Shown here: piece after piece, positions 1-8,742 of the stretch
Numbering within the stretch: position 1 is the stretch's first letter
Layout of the letters: each line of letters starts with the position of its first letter
Assembly (NCBI GenBank): GCA_023389195.1
Contig: JAEWET010000004.1
Coordinates: 36,452 to 100,451 of the forward strand
Reading direction: 5' to 3'
Length of the DNA stretch: 64,000 bases
DNA from: Aliihoeflea sp023389195
GTDB lineage: Bacteria > Pseudomonadota > Alphaproteobacteria > Rhizobiales > Rhizobiaceae
Translations under genes and position numbers: made by a program
The notes under the pieces: generated by a model
The model's database searches: none
Told to the model about the DNA's origin: nothing
What the model saw: only the letters and a program-made list of their open reading frames with translations

Positions 1-128
1 TCCACCACGATTTGATCCTGGACGATGACGGGCGAAAACTCTCGAAAAGCCATTTCGATACGGGACTGGATGCCCTGCGCAGCGCCGGGCTGGAACCCCA
101 CGACATCCGCCGCATGGTCGGGCTTTAG
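1..128 (+). CDS. gluQ: glutamyl-Q tRNA(Asp) synthetase, C-terminal end (partial)
   Basis: Only the last 41 codons are present; the 5' part lies outside the window. The readable peptide contains DDDGRKLSKS, the KMSKS-type ATP-binding loop of class I glutamyl-tRNA synthetases, about 30 residues before the stop. That is where it falls in the short GluQ (YadB) paralogues, which lack an anticodon-binding domain; a full GluRS would continue much further. GluQ activates glutamate and attaches it to the queuosine base of tRNA-Asp. The stop codon directly abuts the stop of the convergent gene. Identification rests on one motif plus the short tail, so it is likely rather than certain. Confidence 0.7.
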   Translation, partial: HHDLILDDDGRKLSKSHFDTGLDALRSAGLEPHDIRRMVGL

Positions 129-422
129 CTAGAGGCGCAACCGGCTGCCGATCGCCTTCAGACCTGCCAGAACCGCGACCGTGACGAATGCGCCGCCGAG
201 CCCGTAGGTGGTCGCGAGCCGCAGGTCGGCGAATGTGTGGCCGACATGGTTGTAAAGCGCGATCGTCAGGAAAAAGCCGGCCACCAGCACGACCGTGTTG
301 CCGATCGGCCCGAAACCGTCCGGTCCCATGATGGCGTCCATGCAAAGGCCGAGCAGGAACGACAGGATCGCGACGGATGCCAGCGCCAGGCACAGCCAGA
401 TGAAACTCAGATTCCAAAGCAT
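129..422 (-). CDS. small conserved inner-membrane protein of unknown function
   Basis: Encodes 97 residues beginning MLWNLSFIWL. Three hydrophobic stretches (about residues 5-28, 42-60 and 72-92) suggest a three-helix inner-membrane protein with a short basic C-terminus (GSRLRL). The start is supported by a purine-rich ribosome site (GGAGGGGAAGGA) ending about 7 bases upstream. I do not recognise a named family; no catalytic motif is visible. It is convergent with the gluQ end with no gap and divergent from the EamA transporter. The much longer open frame running through this gene to 1778 on the same strand is a high-GC artefact. Confidence 0.6.
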   Translation of the reverse strand: MLWNLSFIWLCLALASVAILSFLLGLCMDAIMGPDGFGPIGNTVVLVAGFFLTIALYNHVGHTFADLRLATTYGLGGAFVTVAVLAGLKAIGSRLRL

Positions 423-566
423 GCGATATCCTTCCCCTCCAAGGGTCAAGGATGCGCCCCGTCTGCATTCACCCGCATCTGTCATGAAACTGCGCTTCAA
501 TTCTTTCGATTTGATTGCGCGCGCCAACGCAATTAGAGCGGCTTCAGCCTGTCCGCGAAAGTTTCC

Positions 567-1460
567 ATGCCGCTCCTCATCCGCCTCGTCCCCATCGTCT
601 TCGTGCTGCTCTGGTCGACCGGCTTCATCGGTGCGCGATATGCGATGCCGTGGGCCGAGCCCTTCGCGTTCCTGGCGGTTCGTTTCGGTCTGACGATTAT
701 CCTGCTCGCCTTGCTGCTCGCCGCGATAAGCTGGCGGGCGATGGATCGGCGGCAGGCGGTGCACGCGATGATCGCCGGCGCGCTGATCCACGGCGTCTAT
801 CTCGGCGGTGTCTTCTGGGCGATCCGCAACGGCATGCCGGCGGGGCTTTCGGCGCTGATCGTCGGCCTGCAGCCGCTGGCGACCGCGATGCTGGCGGCGG
901 CGTTCCTCGGCGAAAGGCTGACGGCGAAGCACTGGGCGGGCATGGCGCTTGGCCTTGCCGGCGTCGCCATCGTGCTGGCACCCAAGCTCGGGGCGCTGGG
1001 CGGCGTCACCGCCGCGACGCTCGCATCGTCGATCCTCGCGATGCTGGCAATCAGTGCCGGGACCGTCTGGCAGAAGCGCTTCGTTGCGAGCGGCGACCTC
1101 GTCGTCGGCACGATCTGGCAATATGTCGGCGGCGTGGCGCTGATGCTCGTCGCAACGCTCGCATTCGAGACGCAGACCTACCAGCTCACCGGCGAACTGC
1201 TCTTCGCGATGGCGTGGCTGGTGCTGGTCCTCTCGCTCGGCGCGATCTTCCTCCTGATGTACCTCATCCGCGAGGGCGAGGTGGCGAAGGTGTCGTCGCT
1301 GTTCTTCCTCGTGCCGTCGGTGACGGCGCTCGTCGCCTGGCTGCTGTTCGACGAGACGCTCAACGCGGTGCAGATCGCCGGCATGGTGCTGACGACCATC
1401 GGCGTGGCGGTGGCAACGCGGAAGGCTCAGCCCGGAACGCGCGCCCGGGCCTCGAAATAG
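567..1460 (+). CDS. EamA/DMT-family transporter
   Basis: A 297-residue protein with about ten hydrophobic helices arranged as two EamA repeats (roughly residues 5-140 and 150-285), the architecture of drug/metabolite transporters that export amino acids or other small metabolites through the inner membrane. The N-terminus (LLWSTGFIGARYAMP) and the end of the first repeat (FLGERLTAKHWAGMALG) are typical. The substrate cannot be read from sequence. The last 34 bases overlap the 3' end of the convergent YihY gene. A second, different EamA protein lies at 55568-56464. Confidence 0.88.
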   Translation: MPLLIRLVPIVFVLLWSTGFIGARYAMPWAEPFAFLAVRFGLTIILLALLLAAISWRAMDRRQAVHAMIAGALIHGVYLGGVFWAIRNGMPAGLSALIVGLQPLATAMLAAAFLGERLTAKHWAGMALGLAGVAIVLAPKLGALGGVTAATLASSILAMLAISAGTVWQKRFVASGDLVVGTIWQYVGGVALMLVATLAFETQTYQLTGELLFAMAWLVLVLSLGAIFLLMYLIREGEVAKVSSLFFLVPSVTALVAWLLFDETLNAVQIAGMVLTTIGVAVATRKAQPGTRARASK

Positions 1461-2308
1461 CGCTTCATCGCGGCATTGAGCTCGCCGCCCATGATGAAGA
1501 TCACCGAGACGATGTAGAGGAACACCAGCGCGATCATGATCGAGGCGAGGCCGGCATAGGTCGTGGCATAGGACGAGAACTGCGAGAGGTAGTTCGCAAA
1601 TGCCGTCGAGCCGATGACCCAGCCGATCAGCGTGAAGATGATGCCGGGCACGATGTCGACGAAGCGCCGCTTGCCGGCGGGCAGCCAGAAGTGGACTGCG
1701 ACCAGTCCGATCACGATGACCAGCGAGGCGACGATGAAGCGCCAGATGGTGATCGTGCCCATATAGGGCTCGAGCCACGGCACGTGCTCCTGCGCGAGGT
1801 CGCCGATCAGCGGCGCGACGACGAGCAGCGCCGAGACGATGACGAAGCCGACCGTCGCGATGAAGACGAAGGCGAGACTTTGTAGGCGCAGCGTGAAGAT
1901 CGAGCGCGTTTCGCTGACGCGGTAGGCGCGGTTGAGCGAGACGCGCAACGCTTCGATGCCGTTCGAGGCGAAGAAGGCGGCGATGATGACGCCGATGGTG
2001 AGGAAATCGCCGCGCTGGACGGTGAGCACGCTCGTCACCTCGTAGGCGATCGGCGAAGCGATTTCCTCCGGCCAGGTGTCGAAGACGAGATGGACGGCGG
2101 TGTCCGCGAACGCCTTGGCGCCGAGAAAGCTGGCGAGCGAGGTGGCGAAGATGAGGAACGGAAAAAGCGCGAGCAATGCCGACAAGGCAAGATGGCTCGC
2201 CATCGCCCAGCCGTCGTCATTGTTGAAATGCCCGAGTGCGTCACCCAGCACCCGCTTCGTCGCGACAACCTGTCGGATCATCGTCGGACCAGCAAAGACA
2301 TCGACCAA
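1427..2308 (-). CDS. YihY/BrkB-family inner-membrane protein
   Basis: 293 residues with six or so membrane helices. FNNDDGWAMASHLALSALLALFP near the N-terminus and ANGIEALRVSLNRAYRV in the middle are hallmarks of the YihY/UPF0761 family, once called ribonuclease BN and now regarded as transporter-like proteins of uncertain role. I chose the TTG at 2306-2308 because GAGG lies 5-6 bases ahead of it; the next in-frame ATG (start 2281) has no recognisable ribosome site and would remove nine residues. It is divergent from the HIG1 gene across about 230 bases that hold no other gene I can support. Confidence 0.87.
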   Translation of the reverse strand: MVDVFAGPTMIRQVVATKRVLGDALGHFNNDDGWAMASHLALSALLALFPFLIFATSLASFLGAKAFADTAVHLVFDTWPEEIASPIAYEVTSVLTVQRGDFLTIGVIIAAFFASNGIEALRVSLNRAYRVSETRSIFTLRLQSLAFVFIATVGFVIVSALLVVAPLIGDLAQEHVPWLEPYMGTITIWRFIVASLVIVIGLVAVHFWLPAGKRRFVDIVPGIIFTLIGWVIGSTAFANYLSQFSSYATTYAGLASIMIALVFLYIVSVIFIMGGELNAAMKRYFEARARVPG

Positions 2309-2539
2309 TCAAGCCTCGAAACGCGGTTTCGGTGCAGTTCAGGTACGGGTTTCGCCGTCCTGCGGTTTCACTCCTAGCGCAGCCCGCTTGCCCGAAACTC
2401 GACCCGGGTGAGGCAATCGGCCGCCGCCACTGGAAGATTGCGCAGGCGCGCTCCATAATGGTTGCCAACCAAATGTCCAAATGCGCGCCGCGCATCCCTC
2501 AACGTTTCGCGGCGCCTTTCTTTCCAGTCGGGAATTTCG

Positions 2540-2740
2540 ATGTCCACCGTCTTCAACGTCATAGCCGTCCTGTTCATGGTCGCGGTCGCCTTCGTGCTCG
2601 TGCGCGGACTGATCAACATGATGCGCGGCGGCTCCGGCAACACGTCCAACAAGCTGATGCAGGCCCGTGTCGTCCTGCAGTTCCTCGCGCTCGTCTTCGT
2701 CATGCTGGCGCTCTATTTCTCGCGCCAGTCCGGAGGCTGA
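2540..2740 (+). CDS. HIG1-domain twin transmembrane protein
   Basis: A 66-residue protein with two hydrophobic segments (about 3-22 and 43-60) separated by a charged loop, RGLINMMRGGSGNTSNKLM, which carries the (Q/N)xMxxR-type core of the HIG1 (hypoxia-induced) domain. In mitochondria this domain is found in respiratory supercomplex factors; the bacterial members are presumed to act on or near terminal oxidases, but that is inference. GGGAA precedes the ATG by about 5 bases. The stop codon is one base away from the TTG start of the adenosyltransferase, so the two are probably translationally coupled. Confidence 0.8.
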   Translation: MSTVFNVIAVLFMVAVAFVLVRGLINMMRGGSGNTSNKLMQARVVLQFLALVFVMLALYFSRQSGG

Positions 2741-2741
2741 C

Positions 2742-3323
2742 TTGGTCATTCTGAATCGCATCTACACCCGCACCGGCGATGACGGCACGACGGCGCTGGG
2801 CTCGGGCGAGCGCCGGCCGAAATTCGACCTGCGCGTCGCCTCCTACGGCACGGTCGACGAGGCCAATGCCTGCATCGGCATGGCGCGTGTCCACACGCAA
2901 GGCACGCATGGCGATATCGACGCCATGCTGGTGCGCATCCAGAACGACATGTTCGACCTCGGGGCCGATCTCGCCGCCCCCGACACGGGCGAGCCCCTGC
3001 CCTATGAGCCGCTGCGCATCGTCGCCTCGCAGGTCGCCCGCGTCGAGGCCGATATCGACGTCCTCAACAAGCGCCTCCAGCCGCTGCGCACCTTCGTCCT
3101 GCCGGGCGGATCGCCTGCCGCCGCCGCGCTGCACCTCGCACGCACCGTGACGCGTCGGGCGGAGCGGATGATGGTGGAGCTGTCGCGCATCGAGGGCGAA
3201 ATCGTCGGCGCGGATGCGATCCGCTACATCAACCGCGTCTCCGACTTCCTCTTCGTCGCCGCCCGCGCCGTCAACGACGACGGCCGCGCCGACGTGTTGT
3301 GGGTGCCCGGCCAGAACCGCTGA
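2742..3323 (+). CDS. cob(I)yrinic acid a,c-diamide adenosyltransferase, PduO type
   Basis: 193 residues. It transfers the adenosyl group of ATP to cob(I)alamin to make adenosylcobalamin. The PduO-type signature is complete: the ATP-binding N-terminus IYTRTGDDGTTALG (residues 6-19), SYGTVDEANACIG, and the C-terminal RYINRVSDFLFVAARAVN. The start is a TTG preceded by GGAGG at 6 bases; an upstream reading would overlap the HIG1 gene. Its stop overlaps the rhomboid start by one base (TGATG). HIG1, cobalamin adenosyltransferase and rhomboid form a tightly packed trio. Confidence 0.93.
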   Translation: MVILNRIYTRTGDDGTTALGSGERRPKFDLRVASYGTVDEANACIGMARVHTQGTHGDIDAMLVRIQNDMFDLGADLAAPDTGEPLPYEPLRIVASQVARVEADIDVLNKRLQPLRTFVLPGGSPAAAALHLARTVTRRAERMMVELSRIEGEIVGADAIRYINRVSDFLFVAARAVNDDGRADVLWVPGQNR

Positions 3324-4081
3324 TGTTCATCCCGCTCCACGACGCCAACCGGCTCCGCTTCATCAAGGCGCAATATGTGACGGTCGGGCTGATCGCGGTG
3401 AACGTCATCGCCTATTTCTGGAGCGTGGCCGGCGGCTGGGAGGCGACGCAGGCGGCCGCCTATTCCTACGGATACATCCCGTCGGTCGCCTTCGATCATG
3501 TCGATCTGCCGCCCGAACTCGTCGTTCTTCCCGGCGAAGCGTCCTACGTCACCTATGCGTTTCTGCATGGCGACCTGTTCCATTTGGGCGGCAACATGCT
3601 GTTTCTGTGGGTCTTCGGCGACAATGTCGAGGACGCGATGGGACATTTGAAATTCCTCGCCTTCTATCTCGCCTGCGCAGTTGCAGGCGCCCTTTTCCAC
3701 GGCATGATGGCGCCGATGTCGGAAGTCCCGCTGATCGGCGCATCCGGCGCGGTGGCGGGCATCGTCTCGGCCTATCTCCTGCTCCACCCGCGCGTGAAGA
3801 TCTGGGTGCTGGCCTTCGGCCGCCTGCCGTTGCGAATTCCGGCCTGGATCGTGCTGGCGCTGTGGATCGGCTTCCAGTTCGTGATGTTCGCGCTGGCCGG
3901 CGAGGACCAGATTTCCTGGGCGGCGCATATTGGCGGCATCATTGCCGGCGCGGTTCTGCTGGTCGTGCTGAAGCGTTCCGAAGTGCCGCTTCTCGACCGC
4001 CACATCGTTACGCCGCAGGCGGCGGTCGTCGCGCCGGCGCGAGCGGATGCGACGCGTTCGCGCGGTCCGTGGGATCGCTAG
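3323..4081 (+). CDS. rhomboid-family intramembrane serine protease
   Basis: 252 residues with about six membrane helices. The catalytic dyad is visible: Ser141 in GASGAVAG and His202 in AAHIGG. The conserved HGDLFHLGGNM (82-92), which contributes the oxyanion-hole residues, is also present, so the enzyme should be active. Rhomboids cleave membrane proteins within or near a helix; substrates here are unknown. The start overlaps the stop of the adenosyltransferase gene. A 50-residue Ala/Arg-rich tail follows the last helix. A gap of 167 bases separates it from etfB. Confidence 0.92.
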   Translation: MFIPLHDANRLRFIKAQYVTVGLIAVNVIAYFWSVAGGWEATQAAAYSYGYIPSVAFDHVDLPPELVVLPGEASYVTYAFLHGDLFHLGGNMLFLWVFGDNVEDAMGHLKFLAFYLACAVAGALFHGMMAPMSEVPLIGASGAVAGIVSAYLLLHPRVKIWVLAFGRLPLRIPAWIVLALWIGFQFVMFALAGEDQISWAAHIGGIIAGAVLLVVLKRSEVPLLDRHIVTPQAAVVAPARADATRSRGPWDR

Positions 4082-4248
4082 ATTTCAACCGTTTTGAGCG
4101 CCCGGCGCTCTATTGACGCTCATTCCGCCACAAACTACGGTCCGCCGCGATTGTGCCGGGCAGCCCCGGAATGTCGATTTCTGACAAGCGGTGCGGCACG
4201 CATCCTGTTAGACGCAGACGCTGCATCCAAGTGAAAGGTTTCAAGCGA

Positions 4249-4995
4249 ATGAAAGTTCTGGTCCCCGTCAAGCGGGTGGTGGATTACAACGTCAAGATCC
4301 GCGTCAAGGCGGACGGCTCGGGCGTCGATCTTGCCAATGTGAAGATGTCGATGAACCCGTTCGACGAGATCGCGGTCGAAGAGGCGATCCGTCTCAAGGA
4401 AGCCGGCAAGGCCGAGGAGATCGTCGTCGTCTCCATCGGACCCCAGCAGGCCCAGGAAACGCTGCGCACCGCGCTCGCCATGGGCGCCGACCGCGCGATC
4501 CTCGTCAAGGTGGACGAGACCACCGAGCCGCTGACCGTCGCCAAGATCCTGAAGGGCGTCGTGGGCGAAGAAAACCCCGGCCTCGTCATCCTCGGCAAGC
4601 AGGCGATCGACGACGACGCCAACCAGACCGGCCAGATGCTCGCCGCCCTGCTCGGCTGGAGCCAGGCGACCTTCGCTTCGAAGATCGAGATCGAGGGCGA
4701 CAAGGCCAAGGTGACGCGCGAAGTCGACGGCGGCCTGCAGACGATCGAGGCCAAGATGCCGGCGATCGTGACCACTGACCTGCGCCTCAACCAGCCGCGC
4801 TATGCTTCGCTGCCGAACATCATGAAGGCCAAGAAGAAGCCGCTCGACGAGAAGTCGGCCGCCGATTACGGCGTCGAGGTCAAGCCGCGCCTGAAGGTGC
4901 TGAAGACAGAGGAGCCGGCCGGCCGCAAGGCGGGCGTCAAGGTCAAGGACGTCGCCGAACTGGTGGCGAGCCTCAAGTCCGCCGGCGTGCTTTAA
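4249..4995 (+). CDS. etfB: electron transfer flavoprotein beta subunit
   Basis: 248 residues, the normal size for ETF-beta. It pairs with EtfA to carry electrons from acyl-CoA dehydrogenases to ETF:quinone oxidoreductase. The N-terminus MKVLVPVKRVVDYNVKIRV and the segment MNPFDEIAVEEA are characteristic, as is the C-terminal recognition-loop region LPNIMKAKKKPLD that docks dehydrogenases. The ATG at 4249 matches the family N-terminus; AAAGG lies about 10 bases upstream. The gap to etfA is 24 bases, so they form an operon. Confidence 0.96.
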   Translation: MKVLVPVKRVVDYNVKIRVKADGSGVDLANVKMSMNPFDEIAVEEAIRLKEAGKAEEIVVVSIGPQQAQETLRTALAMGADRAILVKVDETTEPLTVAKILKGVVGEENPGLVILGKQAIDDDANQTGQMLAALLGWSQATFASKIEIEGDKAKVTREVDGGLQTIEAKMPAIVTTDLRLNQPRYASLPNIMKAKKKPLDEKSAADYGVEVKPRLKVLKTEEPAGRKAGVKVKDVAELVASLKSAGVL

Positions 4996-5019
4996 ACTCA
5001 AGGCAAAAGGAACAGACAA

Positions 5020-5949
5020 ATGGCTATTCTTCTGATTGCCGAACACGACAACGCGACCCTTTCGGACCAGACCGCCAAGGCGCTTTCTGCGGCCTCCAAG
5101 ATCGGCAGCGACGTCGACGTGCTGGTGGCGGGCAAGGGCGCGCAGGCTGCAGCCGATGCAGCAGGTAAGCTGGCCGGCGTTCGCAAGGTGCTTCTGGCCG
5201 AGGCCGACGAACTGGCCGAGCGCCTCGCCGAGCCGCTCGCCGCCCTCGTCGTCAAGCTCGCCGACGGCTACGACACGATCATCGCGCCGGCCACCACGAT
5301 GGCCAAGAACGTGATGCCGCGCGTTGCCGCGCTCCTCGACGTCATGCAGCTTTCCGACATCGTCGAGGTCGTCTCTGCCGACACGTTCAAGCGCCCGATC
5401 TATGCCGGCAACGCGATCCAGACCGTGCAGTCGACCGACGCCAAGCGCGTGATCACCGTCCGCACCGCCTCGTTCCAGGCGGCCGGCGAAGGCGGCTCTG
5501 CTTCGGTCGAAAGCGTTTCGGCAGCCGACAATCCCGGTCTGTCGACCTTCGTCGAGAACCGCATCGCCGCCTCCGACCGTCCCGAACTGACCTCGGCGAA
5601 GATCATCATCTCGGGTGGCCGTGCGCTGGGTTCGAAGGAAAAGTTCGAGGAGGTCATGCTGCCGATCGCCGACAAGCTCGGCGCGGCTGTCGGCGCCAGC
5701 CGCGCTGCCGTCGATGCCGGCTACGCGCCGAACGACTGGCAGGTCGGCCAGACCGGCAAGGTCGTCGCTCCCGAACTCTACATCGCCGCCGGCATCTCCG
5801 GCGCGATCCAGCACCTGGCCGGCATGAAGGACTCCAAGGTCATCGTCGCCATCAACAAGGACGAGGAAGCGCCGATCTTCCAGGTCGCCGATTACGGCCT
5901 CGTCGGCGATCTCTTCACGGTGCTGCCGGAGCTCGAAAAGGCGCTCTGA
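5020..5949 (+). CDS. etfA: electron transfer flavoprotein alpha subunit
   Basis: 309 residues. The C-terminal FAD domain is intact: GRALGSKEKFE, GAAVGASRAAVDAGY, VGQTGKVVAPELYIAAGISGAIQH and the final VADYGLVGDLFTVLPEL are family signatures. AAGGA sits 9 bases ahead of the ATG. It follows etfB directly and is closed by a strong terminator at 5983-6014, so the downstream 3-hydroxybutyryl-CoA dehydrogenase is probably transcribed separately or by read-through, although the three genes are functionally linked in fatty-acid and butyrate oxidation. Confidence 0.96.
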   Translation: MAILLIAEHDNATLSDQTAKALSAASKIGSDVDVLVAGKGAQAAADAAGKLAGVRKVLLAEADELAERLAEPLAALVVKLADGYDTIIAPATTMAKNVMPRVAALLDVMQLSDIVEVVSADTFKRPIYAGNAIQTVQSTDAKRVITVRTASFQAAGEGGSASVESVSAADNPGLSTFVENRIAASDRPELTSAKIIISGGRALGSKEKFEEVMLPIADKLGAAVGASRAAVDAGYAPNDWQVGQTGKVVAPELYIAAGISGAIQHLAGMKDSKVIVAINKDEEAPIFQVADYGLVGDLFTVLPELEKAL

Positions 5950-5982
5950 CGCGGACATCGCGAATTGTTGCAAATGAAAGCG

Positions 5983-6014
5983 GGCGGGACTGGACGAACC
6001 AGTCCCGCCCTTTT
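5983..6014 (+). terminator. rho-independent terminator after etfA
   Basis: A 12-bp perfect GC-rich stem (GGGCGGGACTGG pairing with CCAGTCCCGCCC around a 5-base ACGAA loop) is followed by TTTT. It ends the etfBA transcript. Confidence 0.9.
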
Positions 6015-6078
6015 ACTTTGCGCCGCAATATGAAGTGAAGACGCCCACGCGAAGGCGTCTCGACGGGATTACATCACG

Positions 6079-6960
6079 ATGACGGGTACAATCAGGACGA
6101 TCGGCGTGGTCGGCGCCGGCCAGATGGGCGGCGGCATCGCGCATGTCGCGGCGATCTCGGGCTACAAGGTCAAGGTCTACGACATTTCGTCCGAGCGGAT
6201 CGAATCCGGCATCGCCACGATCAGCGGCAACCTCGCCCGGCAGGTTTCGTCCGGAAAGCTCGAGGAAACCGTCCGCCAAAAGGCGCTGTCGTCGATCGTG
6301 CCGGCCCCGGCGATCGAGGATCTGGCCGACTGCGACCTCGTCATCGAGGCGGCAAGCGAGGACGAGACGATCAAGCGCAAGATCTATGCGCAGCTTTGCC
6401 CGCTCCTGAACCCCGAGGCGATCCTCGCCACCAACACCTCGTCGATCTCGATTACCCGCCTCGCCGCGCAGACCGACAGGCCGGAACGCTTCATCGGCAT
6501 CCACTTCATGAACCCGGTGCCGGTGATGAAGCTGGTGGAACTGGTGCGCGGCATCGCCACCGAGGATTCGACCTTCGAGGCCGCGCGCAGCTTCGTCGCC
6601 AGCCTCGACAAGACGATCACCGTCGCCGAGGATTTCCCGGCCTTCATCGTCAACCGCATCCTGCTTCCGATGATCAACGAGGCGATCTACACGCTCTATG
6701 AAGGCGTCGGTTCGGTCGAGGCGATCGACACGGCCATGAAGCTTGGCGCCAACCACCCGATGGGCCCGTTGCAGCTTGCCGATTTCATCGGGCTCGACAC
6801 CTGCCTGTCGATCATGCAGGTGCTGCATGACGGCCTTGCCGATTCCAAGTATCGGCCCTGCCCGCTTCTGGTGAAATATGTCGAAGCCGGTTGGCTCGGC
6901 CGCAAGTCCGGGCGTGGATTCTATGACTACCGCGGCGAGCATCCAGTCCCAACCCGTTGA
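6079..6960 (+). CDS. 3-hydroxybutyryl-CoA dehydrogenase
   Basis: 293 residues. It oxidises (S)-3-hydroxybutyryl-CoA to acetoacetyl-CoA with NAD(P)+, in short-chain fatty-acid and polyhydroxyalkanoate metabolism. The Rossmann motif GAGQMGGG is at residues 12-19; ATNTSSISIT, the HFMNPVPVMKLVEL signature and the catalytic His-Glu region (GIHFMNP) are present, followed by the C-terminal dimerisation domain with LADFIGLDT. Length and single-domain form fit HbdA/PaaH-type enzymes, not the large FadB fusion. It lies downstream of etfBA, which would take electrons from the acyl-CoA dehydrogenase step of the same pathway. Confidence 0.93.
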   Translation: MTGTIRTIGVVGAGQMGGGIAHVAAISGYKVKVYDISSERIESGIATISGNLARQVSSGKLEETVRQKALSSIVPAPAIEDLADCDLVIEAASEDETIKRKIYAQLCPLLNPEAILATNTSSISITRLAAQTDRPERFIGIHFMNPVPVMKLVELVRGIATEDSTFEAARSFVASLDKTITVAEDFPAFIVNRILLPMINEAIYTLYEGVGSVEAIDTAMKLGANHPMGPLQLADFIGLDTCLSIMQVLHDGLADSKYRPCPLLVKYVEAGWLGRKSGRGFYDYRGEHPVPTR

Positions 6961-7099
6961 TTGTTGCGCGTTTTCTAAATTATGGCAATTTTGCCACTTT
7001 GCCAGATTTCGGACGCGATCACGTCACAGTTTACTTCTGGTTGTGCAACTTTCGCGTACCCCTTCCGTTGCTGAACCGTCTCAACTGGAGGGCAATTTC

Positions 7100-7924
7100 A
7101 TGAAGCGCATTCTCATCGGCCTGGCCGCAACATTCGCCGCAAGCTCGGCCATGGCGGCCGACGTCATCTATAACGAACCGGCCCCGATGCCGATGGACGT
7201 GGTTTCCGGCATGAGCTGGGCCGGTTTCTACGCCGGCATCCAGGCAGGTTACGGCTTCGGTTCGACTGGCCAGATTCAGCTCGATCCGTTCACCAACCCG
7301 GCCCTGATCGAAGCGTTTTCGCCGGGCGCACCAGGAGACCCTGTTACCGGGTTCAACGCCAATGGTGACTTCGACGATGGTTTCGTCGGCGGCGTCCACG
7401 TTGGTTATGACTGGCAGTCGGGCAACATCGTCTACGGTGCGGTCCTGGACATCAGCTACACCGACATCGGCGACGAGCAGCGCGCCTTCTCGCGTTCGCC
7501 GGCCGAATACGTGATCTCGCGCGACCTCGACTATCTGGCGACCCTGCGTGGCCGTCTGGGCTACGCCTTCAACGAAAACTTCCTCGGCTATGTAACGGGT
7601 GGCGTAGCCTATGGCGACGTCGACTTCAGCTATCGTCAGGGTGCTGCGTCGCCCGGCACGCCCACCACTTTCGGCGGCCAGGACAACGATTTCGGCTACA
7701 CGGTCGGCGGCGGTGTCGAAGCGCGCGTGACGCAGAACTGGTCCGTTGGCCTCGAATATCTCTACACCAATCTGGGTGGCAACGACTTCGGCGCCAATCT
7801 CGTCAACACGACGGCCGGCGTCGGTCCGTTTGGCGATGCCGGAACCGCTGGAACCAACCTCACCGGGACCGATGGCGACTTCGATTTCCACACGATCAAT
7901 GCGAAGCTGACCTACCGCTTCTGA
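7100..7924 (+). CDS. outer-membrane beta-barrel protein, Omp25/RopB-like
   Basis: 274 residues with a clear signal peptide (MKRILIGLAATFAASSAMA, cleavage before ADVIY). The mature part alternates short aromatic-flanked strands (WAGFYAGIQAGYGFG, VGYDWQSGNIVYGAVLDISY, LGYVTGGVAYGDVDF) as expected for an eight-stranded barrel and ends in Phe (LTYRF), the usual Bam recognition residue. GGAGGG precedes the ATG by 8 bases. Rhizobial Omp25-like proteins are abundant surface proteins; some bind lipopolysaccharide, but no specific role can be assigned. Two further, divergent barrel genes lie at 60151 and 61034. Confidence 0.88.
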   Translation: MKRILIGLAATFAASSAMAADVIYNEPAPMPMDVVSGMSWAGFYAGIQAGYGFGSTGQIQLDPFTNPALIEAFSPGAPGDPVTGFNANGDFDDGFVGGVHVGYDWQSGNIVYGAVLDISYTDIGDEQRAFSRSPAEYVISRDLDYLATLRGRLGYAFNENFLGYVTGGVAYGDVDFSYRQGAASPGTPTTFGGQDNDFGYTVGGGVEARVTQNWSVGLEYLYTNLGGNDFGANLVNTTAGVGPFGDAGTAGTNLTGTDGDFDFHTINAKLTYRF

Positions 7925-7944
7925 TCGTTCCTAAACGAATGCAG

Positions 7945-7971
7945 AAAGGCCGGCTCTCAGCCGGCCTTTTT
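7945..7971. terminator. bidirectional terminator between omp and GGDEF gene
   Basis: AAAGGCCGGC and GCCGGCCTTT pair around a TCTCA loop, with T tails on both strands. It ends the barrel-protein transcript and overlaps the last codons of the convergent GGDEF gene, so it can serve both. Confidence 0.87.
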
Positions 7972-8742
7972 CATGTTCGCATCCGCGCCGGCCTCGACCC
8001 GGTTTCGCCCGAGGCGCTTGGCCTCGTAGAGACGCTGGTCGGCGAGCGAGAAGAGATCGCGGAACTTGGCGCTGCCCGAAAACGCCGTGCAGCCGACGCT
8101 GATCGTCAGGCGATGGTGCGATCCGTCGATGTCGAGCGGGGCGGATGCGACCGCCTGGCGGATTCGCTCGGCGATCCGCACCGCCTGCGCCGGCGCGACG
8201 CCGCCTAGCAAGACCGCGAACTCCTCGCCGCCCATGCGGCCGACGAGATCGCCCTGGCGCACGCAGCTTCTGATCACCGACGCGATGCGGATGAGGGCGA
8301 GGTCGCCCTGGTGGTGGCCATAGAGATCGTTGACCTGCTTGAAGTGATCGGCGTCGATGACGAGCAGCGCGCCTTGCGCGCCTGAATCGCCCTGGTCGAG
8401 ATGACGCTCGACATTCGCCACCAGCGCCCGGCGGTTGAGGCATTTCGTCAGATGATCGGTCGAGGCGAGCTCGGCGAGCTGGTGGTTGGCGCTCGCGAGT
8501 TCCCGCAGCTTCAGCGTCAGGTAGAAGAACAGCGGCCCGGCGAGGATGATCGGCAGCACGGTCGCGCTGATCAGCCCCTGGCGCAGCGCGAGCGCATCCA
8601 TGTGGCGGAAGGCGAGCCAGTTCCAGGCGAGCGAGATCGCGAGGCAACCCAGCGTGCCCAGGATCGTCCAGCGGGCGAGCATCACCGCGCCACGGCGCGA
8701 AATCCTGGGCGGTGCGGCAGTGGCCATGGCGGTTCGTGTCAA
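7957..8742 (-). CDS. membrane-anchored diguanylate cyclase (GGDEF)
   Basis: 261 residues. Two membrane helices (about 22-43 and 56-78) lead into a GGDEF domain that makes cyclic di-GMP from two GTP. The active-site loop is GGEEF at 171-175, and an RxxD inhibitory site (RQGD, 162-165) stands exactly five residues before it, so both catalysis and product inhibition look intact. No PAS, CHASE or EAL domain is present; any sensing would be by the short periplasmic loop or membrane segment. It is convergent with the outer-membrane protein gene and divergent from the ABC binding-protein gene. Confidence 0.92.
   Translation of the reverse strand: MTRTAMATAAPPRISRRGAVMLARWTILGTLGCLAISLAWNWLAFRHMDALALRQGLISATVLPIILAGPLFFYLTLKLRELASANHQLAELASTDHLTKCLNRRALVANVERHLDQGDSGAQGALLVIDADHFKQVNDLYGHHQGDLALIRIASVIRSCVRQGDLVGRMGGEEFAVLLGGVAPAQAVRIAERIRQAVASAPLDIDGSHHRLTISVGCTAFSGSAKFRDLFSLADQRLYEAKRLGRNRVEAGADANMKKAG

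Noticed and set aside
129..1778. Very long open frame on the minus strand across the first EamA gene
   Set aside because: Its sequence is His/Arg/Asp-rich antisense to a clear transporter; only its last 97 codons form a plausible gene with a ribosome site.
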